64,000 nucleotides of DNA, from assembly GCA_001917175.1 (NCBI GenBank), contig MNTV01000020.1, positions 98,043-162,042 of the forward strand. The letters are read 5' to 3'. This document shows positions 63,534 through 64,000 of the stretch, in pieces. Under the pieces are notes generated by a model. It made no database searches. It saw nothing but the letters and a program-made list of their open reading frames with translations, and was not told the DNA's origin. A program made the translations under genes and the position numbers. This stretch comes from Azospirillum sp. 51_20 (GTDB taxonomy: Bacteria > Pseudomonadota > Alphaproteobacteria > RF32 > CAG-239). The stretch's first letter is position 1, and each line of letters begins with the position of its first letter.

Positions 63534-64000
63534 TTAAGCATTATCAGCTGTTTCAGCTTTAACTGCAACAGGTTCATCAACTTTTTTCAAACCGGCAGGC
63601 ATCGGCAGTTCGACATTGCCGCTTTTCTTGACGGCATCGGTAATCCGAACCCAGGCATTTTCGCAACCCGGAACGCCGCCTTTAACCATAATCAGGCCTT
63701 TTGCAGCGTCGACGGCAACCACTTTCAAATTCTGAACGGTTACACGCTCGGCACCCATGTGGCCGGCCATTTTCTTACCCTTGAATACCTTACCGGGATC
63801 CTGTCTTTGTCCTGTAGAACCATGAGAACGGTGAGAAATCGACACACCGTGAGTGGCTTCCAGACCGGCAAAGTTATGACGCTTCATAACACCGGCAAAG
63901 CCCTTGCCGATAGAAGTTGCACATACGTCAACATACTGACCGGGAACAAAATGTTCTACGGACAATTCGGCGCCGACTTTAAGCAGGCAGTCTTCAGACA
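63534..64000 (-). CDS. rplC: Large-subunit ribosomal protein L3, 5' end outside the window
   Basis: At least 155 residues; the frame continues through position 64000. H-R-S-H-G-S-T-G-Q-R-Q-D-P-G-K-V-F-K-G-K-K-M-A-G-H-M-G is the conserved core loop near the peptidyl-transferase centre. The acidic/alanine tail after L-P-M-P-A-G is typical of alphaproteobacteria. rpsJ is expected just beyond the window. Confidence 0.96.
   Translation of the reverse strand, partial: SEDCLLKVGAELSVEHFVPGQYVDVCATSIGKGFAGVMKRHNFAGLEATHGVSISHRSHGSTGQRQDPGKVFKGKKMAGHMGAERVTVQNLKVVAVDAAKGLIMVKGGVPGCENAWVRITDAVKKSGNVELPMPAGLKKVDEPVAVKAETADNA

Overview
The window joins the right-hand ~27.8 kb of an integrated podovirus-type prophage to ~36 kb of host chromosome. 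The host is most likely an uncultured, gut-type alphaproteobacterium. Evidence: the S10-spc-alpha ribosomal gene order, a zinc-free long-form S14, a DUF6456-like protein carried by the phage, and long GC-rich spacers filled with decayed repeats. This placement comes from gene content only and has moderate confidence.

Prophage (1 to ~27,823). The left end lies outside the window. Genes on the minus strand from 9.46 kb down to 0.13 kb form the virion module: small and large terminase, portal, a short protein, scaffold, coat, a small protein, head-tail adaptor, P22 gp10-like tail hub, a GNAT-like protein and a Gln/Asn-rich virion protein. A perfect sigma70 promoter at ~9.78 kb with a palindrome in its spacer is followed by two or three terminators before the first virion gene, so late expression probably needs antitermination. 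A metallopeptidase/membrane-protein pair sits just upstream. From 17.9 kb down to 11 kb runs the leftward early operon: Cro-like protein, RusA resolvase, a DUF6291 protein, a T7/Twinkle-type primase-helicase, a DUF6456-like protein and a Rha-family regulator. A CI/LexA-like repressor at 18.0 kb is divergent from it, with three 17-bp operators spaced exactly 23 bp apart. Two more such operators control the rightward operon that starts at 20.5 kb. That operon carries an ERF annealing protein, a BRO antirepressor, an SSB-like protein, a cytosine methylase, many small proteins, an Xis-like protein and a tyrosine integrase. The integrase abuts a 3' fragment of tRNA-Leu(UAA), the attachment site. 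Two operon leaders carry matching hairpin/U-tract/antisense elements of C4 type whose single-stranded part is complementary to the ribosome-binding site of the gene that follows. The repressor seems to lack the catalytic lysine of self-cleavage, which fits induction by antirepressor rather than by RecA.

Host region 27.9-40.6 kb. It holds an ankyrin-repeat exported protein, a membrane-anchored protein, a Kef-type antiporter, a C39-like peptidase, a flavin-reductase protein with a long basic tail, a Sel1-repeat exported protein and an ABC-F ATPase. Spacers are rich in decayed repeats.

Host region 40.6-64 kb. This is the S10-spc-alpha ribosomal cluster on the minus strand, complete from rplC (cut by the window edge) to rplO. 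It is then interrupted by ~3 kb (unknown gene, two broken genes, repeats), resumes with secY-adk-rpsM-rpsK-rpoA, and is interrupted again by ~7 kb before rplQ. The second insertion holds a tightly overlapping five-gene operon (methyltransferase, stand-alone AlaRS-like protein, MccF/LdcA-type S66 peptidase, two dCTP-deaminase paralogues), dtd, and an unknown gene. The same repeat element occurs in both insertions.
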